A stretch of DNA of 64,000 nucleotides from Prionace glauca (lineage: Eukaryota; Chordata; Chondrichthyes; Carcharhiniformes; Carcharhinidae). Below, one piece after another: positions 21,768-33,466 of the stretch. The position numbers and the translations under genes are program-made. The notes beneath the pieces were generated by a model that was not told where the DNA came from, made no database searches, and saw only the letters and a list, made by a program, of their open reading frames with translations. Location of the stretch: positions 6,817,432 to 6,881,431 of the forward strand of contig CM075760.1 of the NCBI GenBank assembly GCA_037974335.1, written 5' to 3'. The stretch's first letter is position 1. Every line of letters begins with the position of its first letter.

Positions 21768-22425
21768 AGTCATAGAGGTTTACAACATGGAAACAGGCAC
21801 TTCGGCCTAACTTGTCCATGGTGCCCTTTTTTTTAAACCCCTAAACTAATCCCAATTGCCTGCATTTGGCCCATATCCTTCCATACCCATCTTACCCATG
21901 TAACTATCTAAATGCTTTTTCAAAGACAACATTGTACCCGCCTCTACTACTACCTCTGACAACCTGTTCCAGATGCTCACCACTCTGTGTGAAAGAATTG
22001 CCCCCTGGATACTTTTGTATCTCTCCCCTCTCACCTTAAACCGATGCACTATAGTTTTAAACTCCCCTACCTTTGGGAAAAGGTATCTAGAAAAGACTAT
22101 CTAGCTGCTCTGTGCCCCTCATTATTTTATAGACCTCTATAAGATCATCCCTCAGCCTCCTACGCTCCAGAGAAAAATCCCCAGTCTATCCAGCCTCTCC
22201 TTATAACTCAATTCATCAAGTCCCGGTAGCATCCTAGTAAATCTTTTCTGCATTCTTTCCAGTTTAATAATACACTATCTATAATAAGGTGACCAGAATG
22301 GCACACAATATTCCAAATGTGGCCTTACCAATGTCTTGTATAACTTCAACAAGAAATTCCAACTCCTGTATTCAATGTTCTGACCGATGAAACCAAGCAT
22401 ACTGAATGCCTACTGCACCTAAGCT
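21768..22425 (-). mobile_element. CR1-type LINE 3' fragment
   Basis: Antisense tail GAGGTTTACAACATGGAAAC, then decayed C-terminal codons (HRVVSIWNRL, LKKHLDSYMGKMGMEGYG). Same subfamily as 2097-2800. Confidence 0.75.
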
Positions 22426-22615
22426 GCACATCTTGGGATGCCAAGGGGCAATTTAGCATAGCCAATCAAGCTGACCTGTACATCATTGGCCTGTGGGAGG
22501 GAACAGGAGCACCTGGAGGAAACACATGCAGATCTGGGGAGAACATGCAAACTCTGCACAAACAGTGACCCAAGCCAGGAATTGAACCTGGGTCACTGGT
22601 GCTTTGAGGCAGCAA
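22426..22615 (-). mobile_element. tRNA-headed SINE, minus strand
   Basis: It holds GGAGGGAACAGGAGCACCTG, then GGAATTGAACCTGGGTCACT and GAGGCAGC, the antisense of the SINE head and body seen whole at 51064. Resemblance to the HE1-type SINEs of elasmobranchs is from memory. Confidence 0.65.
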
Positions 22616-22714
22616 ATCTCTTTTAAGGTTCCCCCTTGTCATAGCTCTAAACTCACATCTTACTCCAGTTTCTCTCACCTCCTCTTAGACTTCAGGATGG
22701 TGCAAGCAGGCATT

Positions 22715-22995
22715 TAAGATGCATTTTCATGAACACCTGAAAAGCTATAGCATAAGCTGGATTTGAAGCTGGATCCCTGGAGCTGTGTGGCGTAACTGTT
22801 GTTCCATTCTTTTTGCTGCTTGATGCTCAGTGACAACATATAAAAGCCCTGCTCAAGGCTCTGTTCACTGGTTAGAGCTGATTGTGTAGTGAGGTTATCA
22901 ATGAGTTTCAGATGTAAATTCCCACGCAATGAAGAGCAGAATCATGTGAGTTTTTTCCTGCTCCACCGTCTGAACCAATAACTGCCTGCACCAAG
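22715..22995 (+). repeat. duplicated block, copy 1 (no LINE insertion)
   Basis: GATGCTCAGTGACAACATAT, GAGCTGATTGTGTAGTGAGG and AGAATCATGTGAG occur here in order. The same block recurs at 26300-26423 plus 26816-26870, and at 29600-29725. This copy lacks the LINE A fragment present in the second. Confidence 0.75.
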
Positions 22996-23383
22996 TGAAG
23001 TGCTGGATGATGGGATTGGAATCGATTGGTGTTCGATGGCCAGTGCAGACACGATGGGCTAAAATACCTCTTTTTGTGCTGTCAAACTTCATGAGGAAGG
23101 AGGGTTGTTGATGTGCTGTCTGGCTGGGTGATATTTGGAGGAGCTGTCTCCCTGGGGCTGAACTAAAGCATTCCATAATAATGTGAGCCTTGTAAGGAGC
23201 TCTTGGTGACACATAAAATCTCCTCACTCTGCTGAGTGACACTTTTTCATGTATTTCAGCCAGTGTGGGGAAAGACCCTGAGTGACAGCTCAAGAATTTA
23301 ACAGCTAGGTACTGTGAACTCACTCACAAATCACATATCACACATTGGAAGTTGCGATACATTCAAATTTTAACTACTGTTCA

Positions 23384-23440
23384 AAGAATCACGGAATCCC
23401 TACAGTTCAGAAGAGGCTATTTGACCTATCAAATCTGCGT
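23384..23440 (-). mobile_element. SINE tail, first half of a split SINE
   Basis: AGAATCACGGAATCCCTACAG to ATCTGC is the antisense tail of the SINE that resumes at about 26132. The nearly whole LINE at 23441-26125 lies between the halves. Confidence 0.65.
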
Positions 23441-26125
23441 AGAACATAGAACAGTACAGTGCAGAACAGGCCCTTCGGCCCACGATGTTGCGCCGACCAG
23501 TTACAAAACAATGACCCACTAGCCTAAACCAATCCCTTTTCGTCCATAAACCTATCCACAGATCTCTTAAACGCCCCCAAACTAGGCGCATTTACAACTG
23601 CAGCTGGCAGGGCATTCCAATCCCTCACCACCCTCTGGGTAAAGAACCTACCCCTGACATTAGTCCTATAACTACCCCCCCTTAATTTAAAGTCGTGCCC
23701 CCTCGTGCTAGCTTTCTCCATCCTAGGAAAAAGGCTATCACTATCTACCCTGTCTAAACCTCTAATCATCTTATATGTTTCAATAAAGTCCCCTCTTAGC
23801 CGCCTTCTTTCCAGCGAAAACAACCCCAAATCTCTCAGTCTCTCCTCATAGGATCTCCCTTCCATACCAGGCAACATCCTGGTAAACCTCCTCTGCACCC
23901 TCTCCAAAGCCTCCACATCCTTCCTGTAATGTGGGGACCAGAACTGCACACAAAACTCCAAATGCGGCCGCACCAGAGTTGTGTACAGTTGCATCATGAC
24001 GTTGCGACTCCTAAATTCAATCCCCCTACCAATAAACGCCAAGACACCGTATGCCTTCTTAACAACCTTATCTACTTGATTCCCAACTTTCAGGGATCTA
24101 TGTACACATACACCTAGATCCCTCTGCTCCTCCACACTATTCAAAGTCCTCCCGTTAGCCCTATACTCAACACATCTGTTATTCCTACCGAAATGAATTA
24201 CCTCACACTTCTCCACATTAAACTCCATCCGCCACCTCGCAGCCCAGCTCTGCAACATTTCTAAGTCACCCTGCAAACTATGACACCCTTCCTCACAATC
24301 TACCACACCTCCGACTTTGATGTCATCAGAAAACTTACTAATCCACCCAACTATACCCTCATCCAGATCATTAATAAAAATTACAAACAGCAGTGGCCCC
24401 AAAACAGATCCCTGAGGCACACCACTCGTAACCGAACTCCATGACGAATATTTACCATCAACCACCACCTTCTGTCTCCTATCTGCTAGCCAATTCCTGA
24501 TCCAATTACCTAGATCACCCCCAATCCCATACATCTGCATTTTCTGCAGAAGCCTACCATGGTGAACCTTATCAAACGCCTTGCTAAAATCCATATACAC
24601 CACATCAACTGCCTTACCCCTATCCACCTCTTTGGTCACTTTCTCAAAGAACTCAATAAGGTTAGTAAGGCACGACCTACCCGCTACAAAACCATGCTGA
24701 CTGTCTCTAATCAACTCATTACTCTCCAAATAACTATAAATCCTGTCTCTAATAATCCTTTCCAAAACCTTACCCACCACAGAAGTAAGACTCACCGGTC
24801 TATAATTCCCAGGGAAGTCTCTTCTCCCCTTCTTAAACAATGGGACAACATTTGCTGTCCTCCAATCTTCCGGTACTATACCAGAGACCAATGACGACCT
24901 GAAGATCAGAGCCAGAGGCTTTGCAATCACCTCTCTTGCCTCCCAAAAAATCCTAGGGTAAATCCCATCCGGACCAGGGGACTTATCTATTTTCAAACCC
25001 TCTAAAATATCCAGAACATCCCCCCGTATCAACTGCAATACTATCTATTTTACATCCCTGCACCCCAGTGTCCTCCTCAGCTACATTCATGTCCCCTTGC
25101 GTGAACACCGAAGAGAAATATTGGTTCAACGCCTCTCCAATCTCCTCCGGTTCCACACACAACTTCCCTCTACTGTCTGAAACTGGCCCTAATCTTGCCC
25201 TAACCAACCTTCTGTTCTTGACATACCTGTAAAACGCCTTAGGGTTCTCCTTAATCCTATCAGCCAAAGTCATCTCATGTCCTCTTTAAGCCCTTCTTAA
25301 CTCCCTCTTCAACTCCCTCCTAGCCAATCTAAAACTTTCTAATGCACTACCTGAGCCGTCAAGCCTCATCCGAACATAAGCCTCCTTTTTCTTCCTAACC
25401 AACAAATCAACTTTTTTAGTGCACCACGGTTCCCTGGGCCTACCAAATCCTCCTTGCCTGACAGGGATATACCTATCACAGACCCGCAATAGCTGCTCCT
25501 TGAAAAATCTCCACATCTCGGATGTTCCCAGTCCCTGTGATCTCCTAGTCCAACCAATGCTTCCTAATTCTCTCCTAATAGCCTCATAATTACCCTTCCC
25601 CCAGCTGAAACTACTGACCCGAGGTTCATGCCTATCCCTTTCCATCACTAAGGTGAACGTAATCGAATTGCGGTCACTATCCCCAAAATGCACACCAACT
25701 TTCAAGTCTAGCACCTGGTCTGACTCATTACCCAGCACCAAATCCAATATAGCCTCACCTCTAGTCGGCCTATCTACATACTGAGTCAGAAAACCTTCCT
25801 GCACACTTTGAACAAAATCTGACCCCTCTAACGAGCTAGAGCTATAGCAATTCCAATCAACAGGAGTAAAGTTAAAGTCCCCCATAACAACTACCCTATT
25901 ACTTTCACTCCTAACAAGGATCGTCTCCGCAATCCTTTCCACAACTTCTCTAGAACTTTTTGGAGGTCTATAAAAGACTCCCAACAGGGTGACCTCTCCT
26001 CTCCTATTTCTAATCTCTGCCCAATCTCTCCCTCAACAGACAAGTCCTCATCAAACTTCCTCTCTGACACTGTGATACAGTCCTTGACCAATAATGCTAC
26101 CCCACCCCCCCTTCTACCTCCTTCT
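23441..26125 (-). mobile_element. nearly whole CR1-type LINE (subfamily B), EN and RT
   Basis: About 2.7 kb in three open blocks, all minus strand. 25286-25984 is the APE-type endonuclease (GVFYRPP, VVMGDFNF, LDLVLGN). 24983-25273 is the connector (FYRYVKNRRLVRARLGPV). 23524-25038 is a full reverse transcriptase ([56 protein letters not shown]) to the C-terminus. The catalytic box reads FSDDI rather than the usual FADDT, keeping both Asp. Frames shift once at about 25274-25286 (an extra T gives TAA) and once near 25030 (G run). The endonuclease N-terminus is missing at the 5' end. ORF1 was not seen. Confidence 0.9.
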
Positions 26126-26131
26126 CTACTT

Positions 26132-26330
26132 CTCTGACAGAGTATCTCACCCAGGCCCTTTCCTCTGCTTTATTCCTCCAACCCCACACACTACCATGGC
26201 TAATCCATCTAACCTACACATCTTTGGACTGTCGGAGGAAACCAGAGCACCCAAAGGAAACCCACACAGACATGGGGAGAGCATGACAGACAGTCACCCA
26301 AGCAGGATTTGAAGCCAGGTTAGGCTGTGT
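26132..26330 (-). mobile_element. SINE, second half of a split SINE
   Basis: CACCCAGGCCCTTTCCTCTG, ACCATGGCTAATCCATCTAA and GGACTGTCGGAGGAAACC continue the minus-strand SINE interrupted at 23440. The uninterrupted form is at 49318-49620. Confidence 0.7.
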
Positions 26331-26423
26331 GGCCTGCATGCCGTTCCACTCTTTCTGCTTAATGCTCAGTGACAACATATGAAAGCCCTGGTCAGAGCTG
26401 ATTGTGTAGTGAGGTTTATCAAT
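26300..26423 (+). repeat. duplicated block, copy 2 (upstream part)
   Basis: Matches 22756-22905 and 29572-29706. It ends at ATCAATGGGTTTTGAG, where a LINE A fragment begins. The block resumes at 26816 with AATGAAGATTAGAATCATG. Confidence 0.75.
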
Positions 26424-26815
26424 GGGTTTTGAGAGACGTATAAGATGATGAATGGGATGGATAGGATAGAAGTGGAGAGACTCTTCCCGCTCAGAAAGGA
26501 TAATAGGACTAGGGGCACAGCCTCAAGATAAAGGGGGGACGGTTTAGAACGGAATTGAGAAGGAACTTCTTCACTCAAAGGATGGTGAATCTCTGGAATT
26601 CTCTGCCCGTTGAAGTGGTGGAGGCTGCCGCGCTAAATATTTTGAAGTGGCGGGTTGATGGGTTTTTGATAAGAGAGGGGATTAAGGGTTATGGGGAGAG
26701 GGCAGGAATGTGGAACTGAGCCACGACAGATCAGCCATGATCTTATTGAATGGCGGGGCAGGCTCGAAGGGCTAGATGGCCTACTCCTGCTCCTATTTCT
26801 TATGTTCTTATGTTC
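26424..26815 (+). mobile_element. LINE subfamily A, 3' 0.4 kb
   Basis: It starts at GAGACGTATAAGATGATGAA (in [18 protein letters not shown]) and runs through the C-terminus to a TTCTTATGTTCTTATGTTC tail. The paralogous block at 22905-22960 lacks it. Confidence 0.85.
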
Positions 26816-27042
26816 AATGAAGATTAGAATCATGTGAGCTTTTTCCTGCTCCACCGACTGCACCATGTTGTTGTCTAACAAGGGGCATACACATGGTGGG
26901 TCATGCGTAGGCTGCTCTTGGATGTTTCGAGAGTCGCCGAGTACTTCACATCGTTTGTGTACGCTTAAAACTGGACCAGCAGATGGGCACCACAACAGCT
27001 CAGTGACTATCACTGTTTGCTGTGCAGATACATGGATTTGGG

Positions 27043-27205
27043 CCAATGTCTGTGGGAGTTTGCGCATTCTCCATATGGTTGCGTGGGTTTCCTCCGGGTG
27101 CTCCGGTTTCCTCCCACACCCCAAAGATGTGCTCTCAAGCTGATTGGTGTAACAAATTGTCCCTAAATTATTCTCTGCTTAATCTGGTCTCCAGTGGGGG
27201 TAACA
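27043..27205 (+). mobile_element. SINE body fragment
   Basis: GTGGGAGTTTGCGCATTCTC, then GGGTTTCCTCCGGGTGCTCC and CAAAGATGTGCTCTCAAGC, match the plus-strand SINE at 51135-51240. The tRNA head is missing. Confidence 0.65.
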
Positions 27206-27224
27206 TAAGCTGAGACATGGGTCA

Positions 27225-27310
27225 AGGGTGGAGGAGGAAACGCACATTGTTAAGATGGCGGCGCGGGCTCATTGGGCCGAAGGGCCTGTTTCCCATGCTG
27301 TGTTGTTCTT
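27225..27310 (+). mobile_element. LINE 3' tail
   Basis: GGGCCGAAGGGCCTGTTTCC followed by CATGCTGTGTTGTTC is a plus-strand CR1-style tail. Nothing upstream of the tail is recognisable. Confidence 0.5.
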
Positions 27311-28034
27311 TGTTTTGTTATTTACCAAATATAAAAATACTTTATGAAATGAGCAGTTTCCAATAAAATGAGTAAAATCTGAAACCAAAGACCACCAGCA
27401 TCTTATTAACTTAATTTAACGAAGTGGAATGTGTTTAATCGACCTTAATGACTATTTTTATCTGGAATGTTACTGACACAGAATATTAGAACATGTTTTT
27501 ATTGGATGGTGGGCTAATATAACTATATTATATTTGATATAAATCCGATCAAACGTTACACTTTCAATCCAGCTTTCCAAAGAGAGAATACAGTCAGCAG
27601 CAGCTTTGAACTATCTAGTCAGTGAAAACAGAATGTCATTGAGGCAGCGACACACTGAGACCACACATGAGTCACAGCCTTTCCACATTATGTTTATTTT
27701 AAAAATAAAGAACTTATAAACTTCCCAAGACAGCTTCTCCTGCAAATGTAACAGCTGCACGTTCACCTCCTCCCTACTCACCATCCAGGGGTTACACGTA
27801 TGGCCTCAATCCCAAAGTGTCAAATAGTTTGAAATCACATTTTGGAAATGGAGTAAGGGTGATTTATTCAAAATAAATTGACACGATATATTATATTTTA
27901 TATACAGATACTAAGTTAAAAGATTTAATATATACACTGTATGTGGCATCTGTACTATCTTATCCATGTAATGAAGTAAACGCAACAAAATTCAACAAAA
28001 TACAAAAGGTATTGTTACTGAGAGAATACGTCAT
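27311..28034. other. anonymous AT-rich DNA
   Basis: About 720 bp, AT-rich, no supported gene. Confidence 0.4.
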
Positions 28035-28195
28035 CAATATTTGATTTAATTTATTGTTGCATGTAGTGGGATACTGTGAAAAACATTGTTTCTGGTGCAC
28101 TATAGCAACAAACTATGCCGTTCATAGAGTACAGAGGGGAAAAGGAAAGGATATGGTGCAGATGATAGTGCTGTAGTGTTGTCAAAAATGGACAC
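28035..28195. repeat. interspersed repeat fragment, type unknown
   Basis: TTGCATGTAGTGGGATACTG, then AAAACATTGTTTCTGGTGCA and CCGTTCATAGAGTACAG look like a common elasmobranch interspersed repeat (from memory). The class was not determined. Confidence 0.4.
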
Positions 28196-28309
28196 TGAAG
28201 CCCTGAAAATTAGTGAGATCGCCAGAATATTAAACTCCAGTAAGTCATATCAGCAGGAACAAAACCACGTATCAATATTAAACAAGATAAACAGCAGCAG
28301 TAACAGGAG

Positions 28310-28584
<275 letters not shown>

Positions 28585-29325
28585 CTAGTGTAAAACAAGA
28601 TTGGATGACTGCCTGAAAGTCTTTCCACAGTCAGTGCAGCTGAATGGCTTCTCCTCAGCGTGAATTCGTTGGTGTCTCAGCAGGGTGGGTAAAAGTGTGA
28701 ATCCCTTCCCACACGTGGAACAAGTAAATGGCCTCTCCCCAGTGTGAATCCGTTGATGTGCAATGAGACAGGTTAGCTGTCTAAAACTCTTTCCACAGGA
28801 AGTGCAGCTGAATGGTTTTTGAGTGTGAATCCGCTGGTGTGACAGCAGGTGGGATGACCCAGTGAATCCTTCCCCACACATGGAGCAGGTGAAAGGCCTC
28901 TCCCCAGTGTGAACTCGCTGATGTAATGTGAAGTTGGATGACTGAGTGAATCTCTTTCCACACTCAGGACAGGTGAACAGTCCCTCCCCAGTGTGAGTGC
29001 GTTGGTGTGCTGTGAGTGCTGAAGAATGCCTGAACCTTTTTCCACAGGTAGTGCAGCTGAATGGCTTCTCCTCAGTGTGAATTCGCTGATGTGATGAAAG
29101 CCCAGATAACTGACTGAAAGCCTTCCCACACGCAGAGCAGGTGAATGCCCTCTTCCCTGTGTGAACTCGCTGGTGTAATGATAGGTTGGATGACTGAGTA
29201 AATCCTTTCCCACATATAGAACAGGTGAATGGCCTCTCCCCAGTGTGACTGCGTTGATGGCTTTCCAGCAGGGATGGATAATTGAATCTTTTACCACAAT
29301 CTTCACATTTCCACCGTTTCTCCAT
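28585..29325 (-). CDS. truncated C2H2 zinc finger protein, 8 full fingers
   Basis: ATG 29325 opens MEKRWKC. Eight full fingers follow. Finger 9 stops at SSNLVLH because CAG (Gln) has become TAG at 28585-28587, removing its second His and the remaining C-terminal fingers. The linker before finger 7 (HTQKPF) is one residue short. Type HTEEKPFSC fingers (3, 4, 7, 9) alternate with HTGERPFTC fingers. The last-exon leader is cut at about 29466 by a duplicated SINE block, and no promoter or acceptor was found, so expression is doubtful. It is listed as coding because 246 codons remain open. Confidence 0.75.
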   Translation of the reverse strand: MEKRWKCEDCGKRFNYPSLLESHQRSHTGERPFTCSICGKGFTQSSNLSLHQRVHTGKRAFTCSACGKAFSQLSGLSSHQRIHTEEKPFSCTTCGKRFRHSSALTAHQRTHTGEGLFTCPECGKRFTQSSNFTLHQRVHTGERPFTCSMCGEGFTGSSHLLSHQRIHTQKPFSCTSCGKSFRQLTCLIAHQRIHTGERPFTCSTCGKGFTLLPTLLRHQRIHAEEKPFSCTDCGKTFRQSSNLVLH

Positions 29326-29467
29326 GGTGCCAGTGTCCCTGTGTCTCTCCAGGTTGGATAATTAGTTCAAGTCTTGTCCAAACATTGAACAAATGTATGA
29401 TTTTTCCTTATATTTTGCAATGTTTTCTCAAGCCGAATAACTGGTTAAAGCTCTTTCCAGTCAGTTC

Positions 29468-29725
29468 ATGGCTAACCCCTCTGACCTACACATCTTTGGA
29501 CTGTCGGAGGAAACCAGAGCACCCAAAGGAAACCCACACAGACATGGGGAGAGCATGACAGACAGTCACCCAAGCAGGATTTGAAGCCAGGTTAGGCTGT
29601 GTGGCCTGCATGCCGTTCCACTCTTTCTGCTTAATGCTCAGTGACAACATATGAAAGCCCTGGTCAGAGCTGATTGTGTAGTGAGGTTTATCAATGGGTT
29701 TTGAGAGACGTATAAGATGATGAAT
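29468..29725 (+). repeat. duplicated block, copy 3 (SINE part plus LINE A start)
   Basis: Nearly identical to 26195-26450: antisense SINE, the block with GATGCTCAGTGACAACATAT, and the first 20 bases of the LINE A fragment. It truncates the leader of the minus-strand zinc finger gene. Confidence 0.8.
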
Positions 29726-30923
29726 TTGGATTTTCAGAAGGCGTTTGACAAGGTACCTCACAAGAGGTTATTGCAGAAGGTCAGGGGACATGCAGTTGGG
29801 GGTAGGGTGTTAGCGTGGATAGAGGATTGGTTGTCAAATAGGAGGCAGAGAGTGGGGGTCAATGGATGCTATTCGGATTGGCGGTTGGTGACTAGTGGGG
29901 TGCCCCAGGGGTCGGTGCTGGGGCCTCAGCTATTTACCATTTATATAGATGATCTGGAGGAGGGAACCGAGTGCAGGGTGTCGAAATTTGCTGATGACAC
30001 CAAGATTGGGGGAAAGGCAAATTGTGCGGAGGGTGTGGAGAGTCTGCAGAAGGATCTAGATAGGCTGGGCGAATGGGCCAGGAAATGGCAAATGGAATTT
30101 AATGTTGGCAAGTGTGAGGTGGTCCACTTTGGTAGGAGGAATGGTAGGAAGGACTATTACTTACGGGGCGAAAAACTGCAGCAGGCGACGGTGCAGAGGG
30201 ACCTCGGGGTCCTTGTGCATGAGTCGCAAAAACCCAGCTTGCAGGTGCAGCAGGTGGTCAGGAAGGCGAATGGGATGCTGGCCTTCATAGCGAAGGGGAT
30301 TGAATGTAAAAGTAGGGAGGTCTTGCTGCAGCTGTATAGGGCATTGGTGAGGCCGCAGCTGGAGTACTGTGTGCAGTTTTGGGCGCCGCACCTGCGCAAG
30401 GATGTTTTGGCCCTGGAGGGAGTGCAGAGGAGGTTTACTCGGCTGATACCGGAGTTGAGGGGATTGAGCTATGAGGAGAGGCTGAATAAACTAGGCTTGT
30501 ACTCGTTAGAGTTTAGAAGAATGAGGGGAGATCTCATTGAGACGTATAAGATGATGAATGGGATGGATAGGATAGAGGTGGAGAGACTGTTCCCGCTCAA
30601 AAAAGACAGTAGGACTAGGGGGCACAGCCTCAAGATAAAGGGGGGGCAGTTTAGAACAGAGTTGAGGAGGAACTTCTTCACTCAAAGGGTGGTGAATCTC
30701 TGGAATTCTCTGCCCGTTGAAGTGGTGGAGGCTGCCTCGCTAAATATTTTTAAGAAACGGGTTGATGGGTTTTTGATAAGAGAAGGGATTAAGGGTTATG
30801 GGGGAGGGCGGGAAGGTGGAGCTGAGTCACGACATATCAGCCATGATCTTATTGAATGGCGGGGCAGGCTCGAAGGGCCAGATGGCCTACTCCTGCTCCT
30901 ATTTCTTATGTTCTTATGTTCTT
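29726..30923 (+). mobile_element. young LINE subfamily A copy nested in an older one
   Basis: It is open over about 400 codons from [16 protein letters not shown] through [14 protein letters not shown] and [12 protein letters not shown] to the C-terminus. Near the end a small indel changes frame (GYGGGREGGAE in place of GYGERAGRWN). Flanks ATGAAT at 29720-29725 and 30924-30929 form a 6-bp target-site duplication. The copy is 5'-truncated in the reverse transcriptase. Confidence 0.92.
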
Positions 30924-30929
30924 ATGAAT

Positions 30930-31041
30930 GGGATGGATAGGTTAGAGGTGGAGAGACTCTTCCCGCTCAGAAAGGATAATAGGACTAGGGGGCACAGCCT
31001 CAAGATAAAGGTGGGGGGCGGTTTAGAACGGAATTGAGAAG
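30930..31041 (+). mobile_element. older LINE A 3' remnant
   Basis: GGATGGATAGGTTAGAGGTG to GAACGGAATTGAGAAGGAAG continues the fragment begun at 29706, now separated by the nested copy. It stops abruptly at the junction with the inverted duplicate at 31042. Confidence 0.8.
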
Positions 31042-32800
31042 GAAGTTCAGAGATATTTAGTCAGCATTTCTGTTTGAAACCCTCCAAAATGCCCATCCAA
31101 TTTCCTTTGAAATTATTTATTATCTCCACTTCCTCCATCCTCGTAGACAGCCAGTTCCAGATCATTACCATTCATGGCTTCAAAATATTCTTCCTCACAT
31201 CTCCCGTGCACTCTGACCCAAAACGTCAAATCTGTGACCCCCATTGTCCTTGTCCCATCAGCTAATTGGAACAGCTTATCTCTGTCCACCTTATCTAAAC
31301 CTGTCAGTATCTTGTCTGCCTTTATCAAATCTCCCCTCAACCTCCTTTGCTCCAAGGGAAACAACCCCAGCCTGACATCGACAATAAAGAACAAAGTAAC
31401 TGAATACGTTAATACCTGAAATCAAATGGGAATGTTGAATTTCTGTTTTAAAGATATTGTGAATGTATTGTCCTGGACAATAACGGAACAAGGATAACTC
31501 ACCTGGGGTGTGGTTGAATGGAAAATATCAATCTGGTATCCACCTACATTCTAGTTAAAGTCAGGAATGTGTAGCTGGAAATCCCCCACTAACAGCACTG
31601 TGGATGTACCTACACCTCAAGCATTGCAGCAGTTCAGGAAGGCAGTGTTCAGGTTGACCGTGGCCGAGACAGCTACATACAGCCACATATTCTGTTATAA
31701 TTGAAGGACTGCAGATTGAATGTGAAACATTGTGGGACTGGACTATCTTACCACCTTCCTGTGACTGCTCAGTTTCTGCAATCACGGACTGTTAAAGTTG
31801 CTTAGCAAGGCCCCAAAACAGAGGACCGGGTGAGAATATTTACTCAGAATGAATTAGAATTAAGCTTATTCCAGTTTAGTGGCTAAAAACCTGAATCTGT
31901 AAAAAGGGGGTCTGACCAATCATCAAACAGCGGTAGACAGTTAGTTCAGAAGTTAAGAAGCATTCTCAGGCATCATATCAATTATTTTATCATAAATTTG
32001 TGAGGGACTTGTGACCTGATAGTCGGTAAATTGACAGTATACTCCAAGTAGCACTGGACTGAAAAGCAGATCTCTGAGAGTAGATCCTAATGGTTCTAAT
32101 CCTACCATTAGATGGAACAAAAAAAAGTTTGAGTTATAATAAAGGAGAACTAAGCATCTTGTATCTTATTTTAATCAAGAGTTGTGAGCTTTTAGTGCTC
32201 TGTCGCTTTAGGAAGCTATAGCTGTGAGAGAGAATGCTGAGGATTCATTGTTTGATATTTACAAGCTGTGAGAACCTGTATGTTTCATTTGTTTATGTGG
32301 ATGTTTGTAAATGTGTTTTATCATTGTTTTGGGCTACATTTGTTAAGGTTTATCTTTCTGGGGATTTAACCTTACCTTGAGTCTTTAATTAAAGGTATTT
32401 CTTGAAGTTTAAAAACAGAACCACAAGAACGCTGAAGGAATTCATTTTGGTCATTCTTGTAAAGCACATGCTCAGTTTCTCTGCTTGTGTATGGATGATA
32501 TTTGTGGGTTGATTGCTTCAAGCTTTGAGGATTTCTGTCTGTGATTTAAATCAAACAGATTTTCAAAAAAAGTGTAATTAATAAAGCTTTTTTTTCAAAA
32601 TTTATGAGCCTGGAGCCATATTTACTGGCCAGAGACCTGATTCCAGGATATTTTACTAAACATGGGGGAATTTTAATCTGGATACAATTCACACATGTGA
32701 GAATGAGAGTTTTAATTTGTCATGGTTATTTAAAATTTGGGAGATGTGAAATGATTCTGACCAATCTGGTGTTGGATTGATCTTTGGTTAAACTTCCTAT
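31042..32800 (-). repeat. inverted segmental duplicate of the 57.7-59.9 kb region
   Basis: Read on the minus strand, 32800-32120 and then 31790-31042 match 57740-58410 and then 59200-59895 in order. It includes a LINE 3' end (31042-31400; KLFQLADGTRT, AYEDGG). Shared landmarks are TTAATCAAGAGTTGTGAGC, AGCGACAGAGCACT and GCAGCAGTTCAGGAAGGCAG. No gene is seen in the block. Confidence 0.75.
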
Positions 32801-32829
32801 CAGAGTTGAGAGGGTCAGCTTAAGAGGAG

Positions 32830-33235
32830 TGACTGAGTGGACTGGAATTATACTCATTGGAATTCAGAAGAATGAGAGGAGCTTTTCTAGAACACATAAA
32901 ATTATAAATATAGTATATATAAAATTATCAGAATAGATAAGATGGAAGCAGGGAGGTTGTTTCAATTGGCAGGTGAAACTCGAACTAGGGGGCATTGCCT
33001 CAAAATAAGGGGGTACAGATTTAGAACTGAGTTGAGGAGGAACTTCTTCATGCAAAGTTTGTTTATTTATTAGTCACAAATAAGGCTTCCATTCACACTA
33101 CAGTGAAGTTAATTTGAAATTCCACTAGTTGCTACACTCCAGCACCTTCTGTGGCATTCCCTGCCAGTGTTTGTTGAATGTTTTTAAGGCAAAGGATAGA
33201 TAAATTCTTCAACGGTAACGGAGAGAACACTCACA
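32830..33235 (+). mobile_element. CR1-like LINE fragment with a nested SINE
   Basis: Plus-strand codons of the C-terminus (GAATTCAGAAGAATGAGAGG, GAACTGAGTTGAGGAGGAAC) are interrupted at 33058-33150 by a minus-strand SINE tail (TTATTTATTAGTCACAAATA). They resume at TTGAATGTTTTTAAGGC. Confidence 0.6.
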
Positions 33236-33460
33236 TTGGTATGCCTATCCTGCCAGTAGATTTGCAGAATTTTGTGGAAACAACATTAGTGACATCTCTT
33301 CAGGGATTTGAGGTGTGTGCTGTACGTTGCCCATGTTTCTGATGGATACAAGAGGGCAGAGGCCACGGCTGCTCTGTGGACCATGAGGCTGGTGCTGGAT
33401 CTGAGTCTTGAGCTTCAAACACTCTGTTCCTCATGCGTCCAAAGCCTGTAGTGATTAATT
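33236..33460 (-). mobile_element. relic of a different LINE clade
   Basis: Minus-strand pieces resemble the LLYxSETWxTY...HLKxLxRxH...WQDRIPN block of RTE-like or related reverse transcriptases. The visible words are ASWSTEQPWPLPS / SETWATYS and YWQDRHT. Frames are broken. Confidence 0.45.
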
Positions 33461-33466
33461 GGAGTT

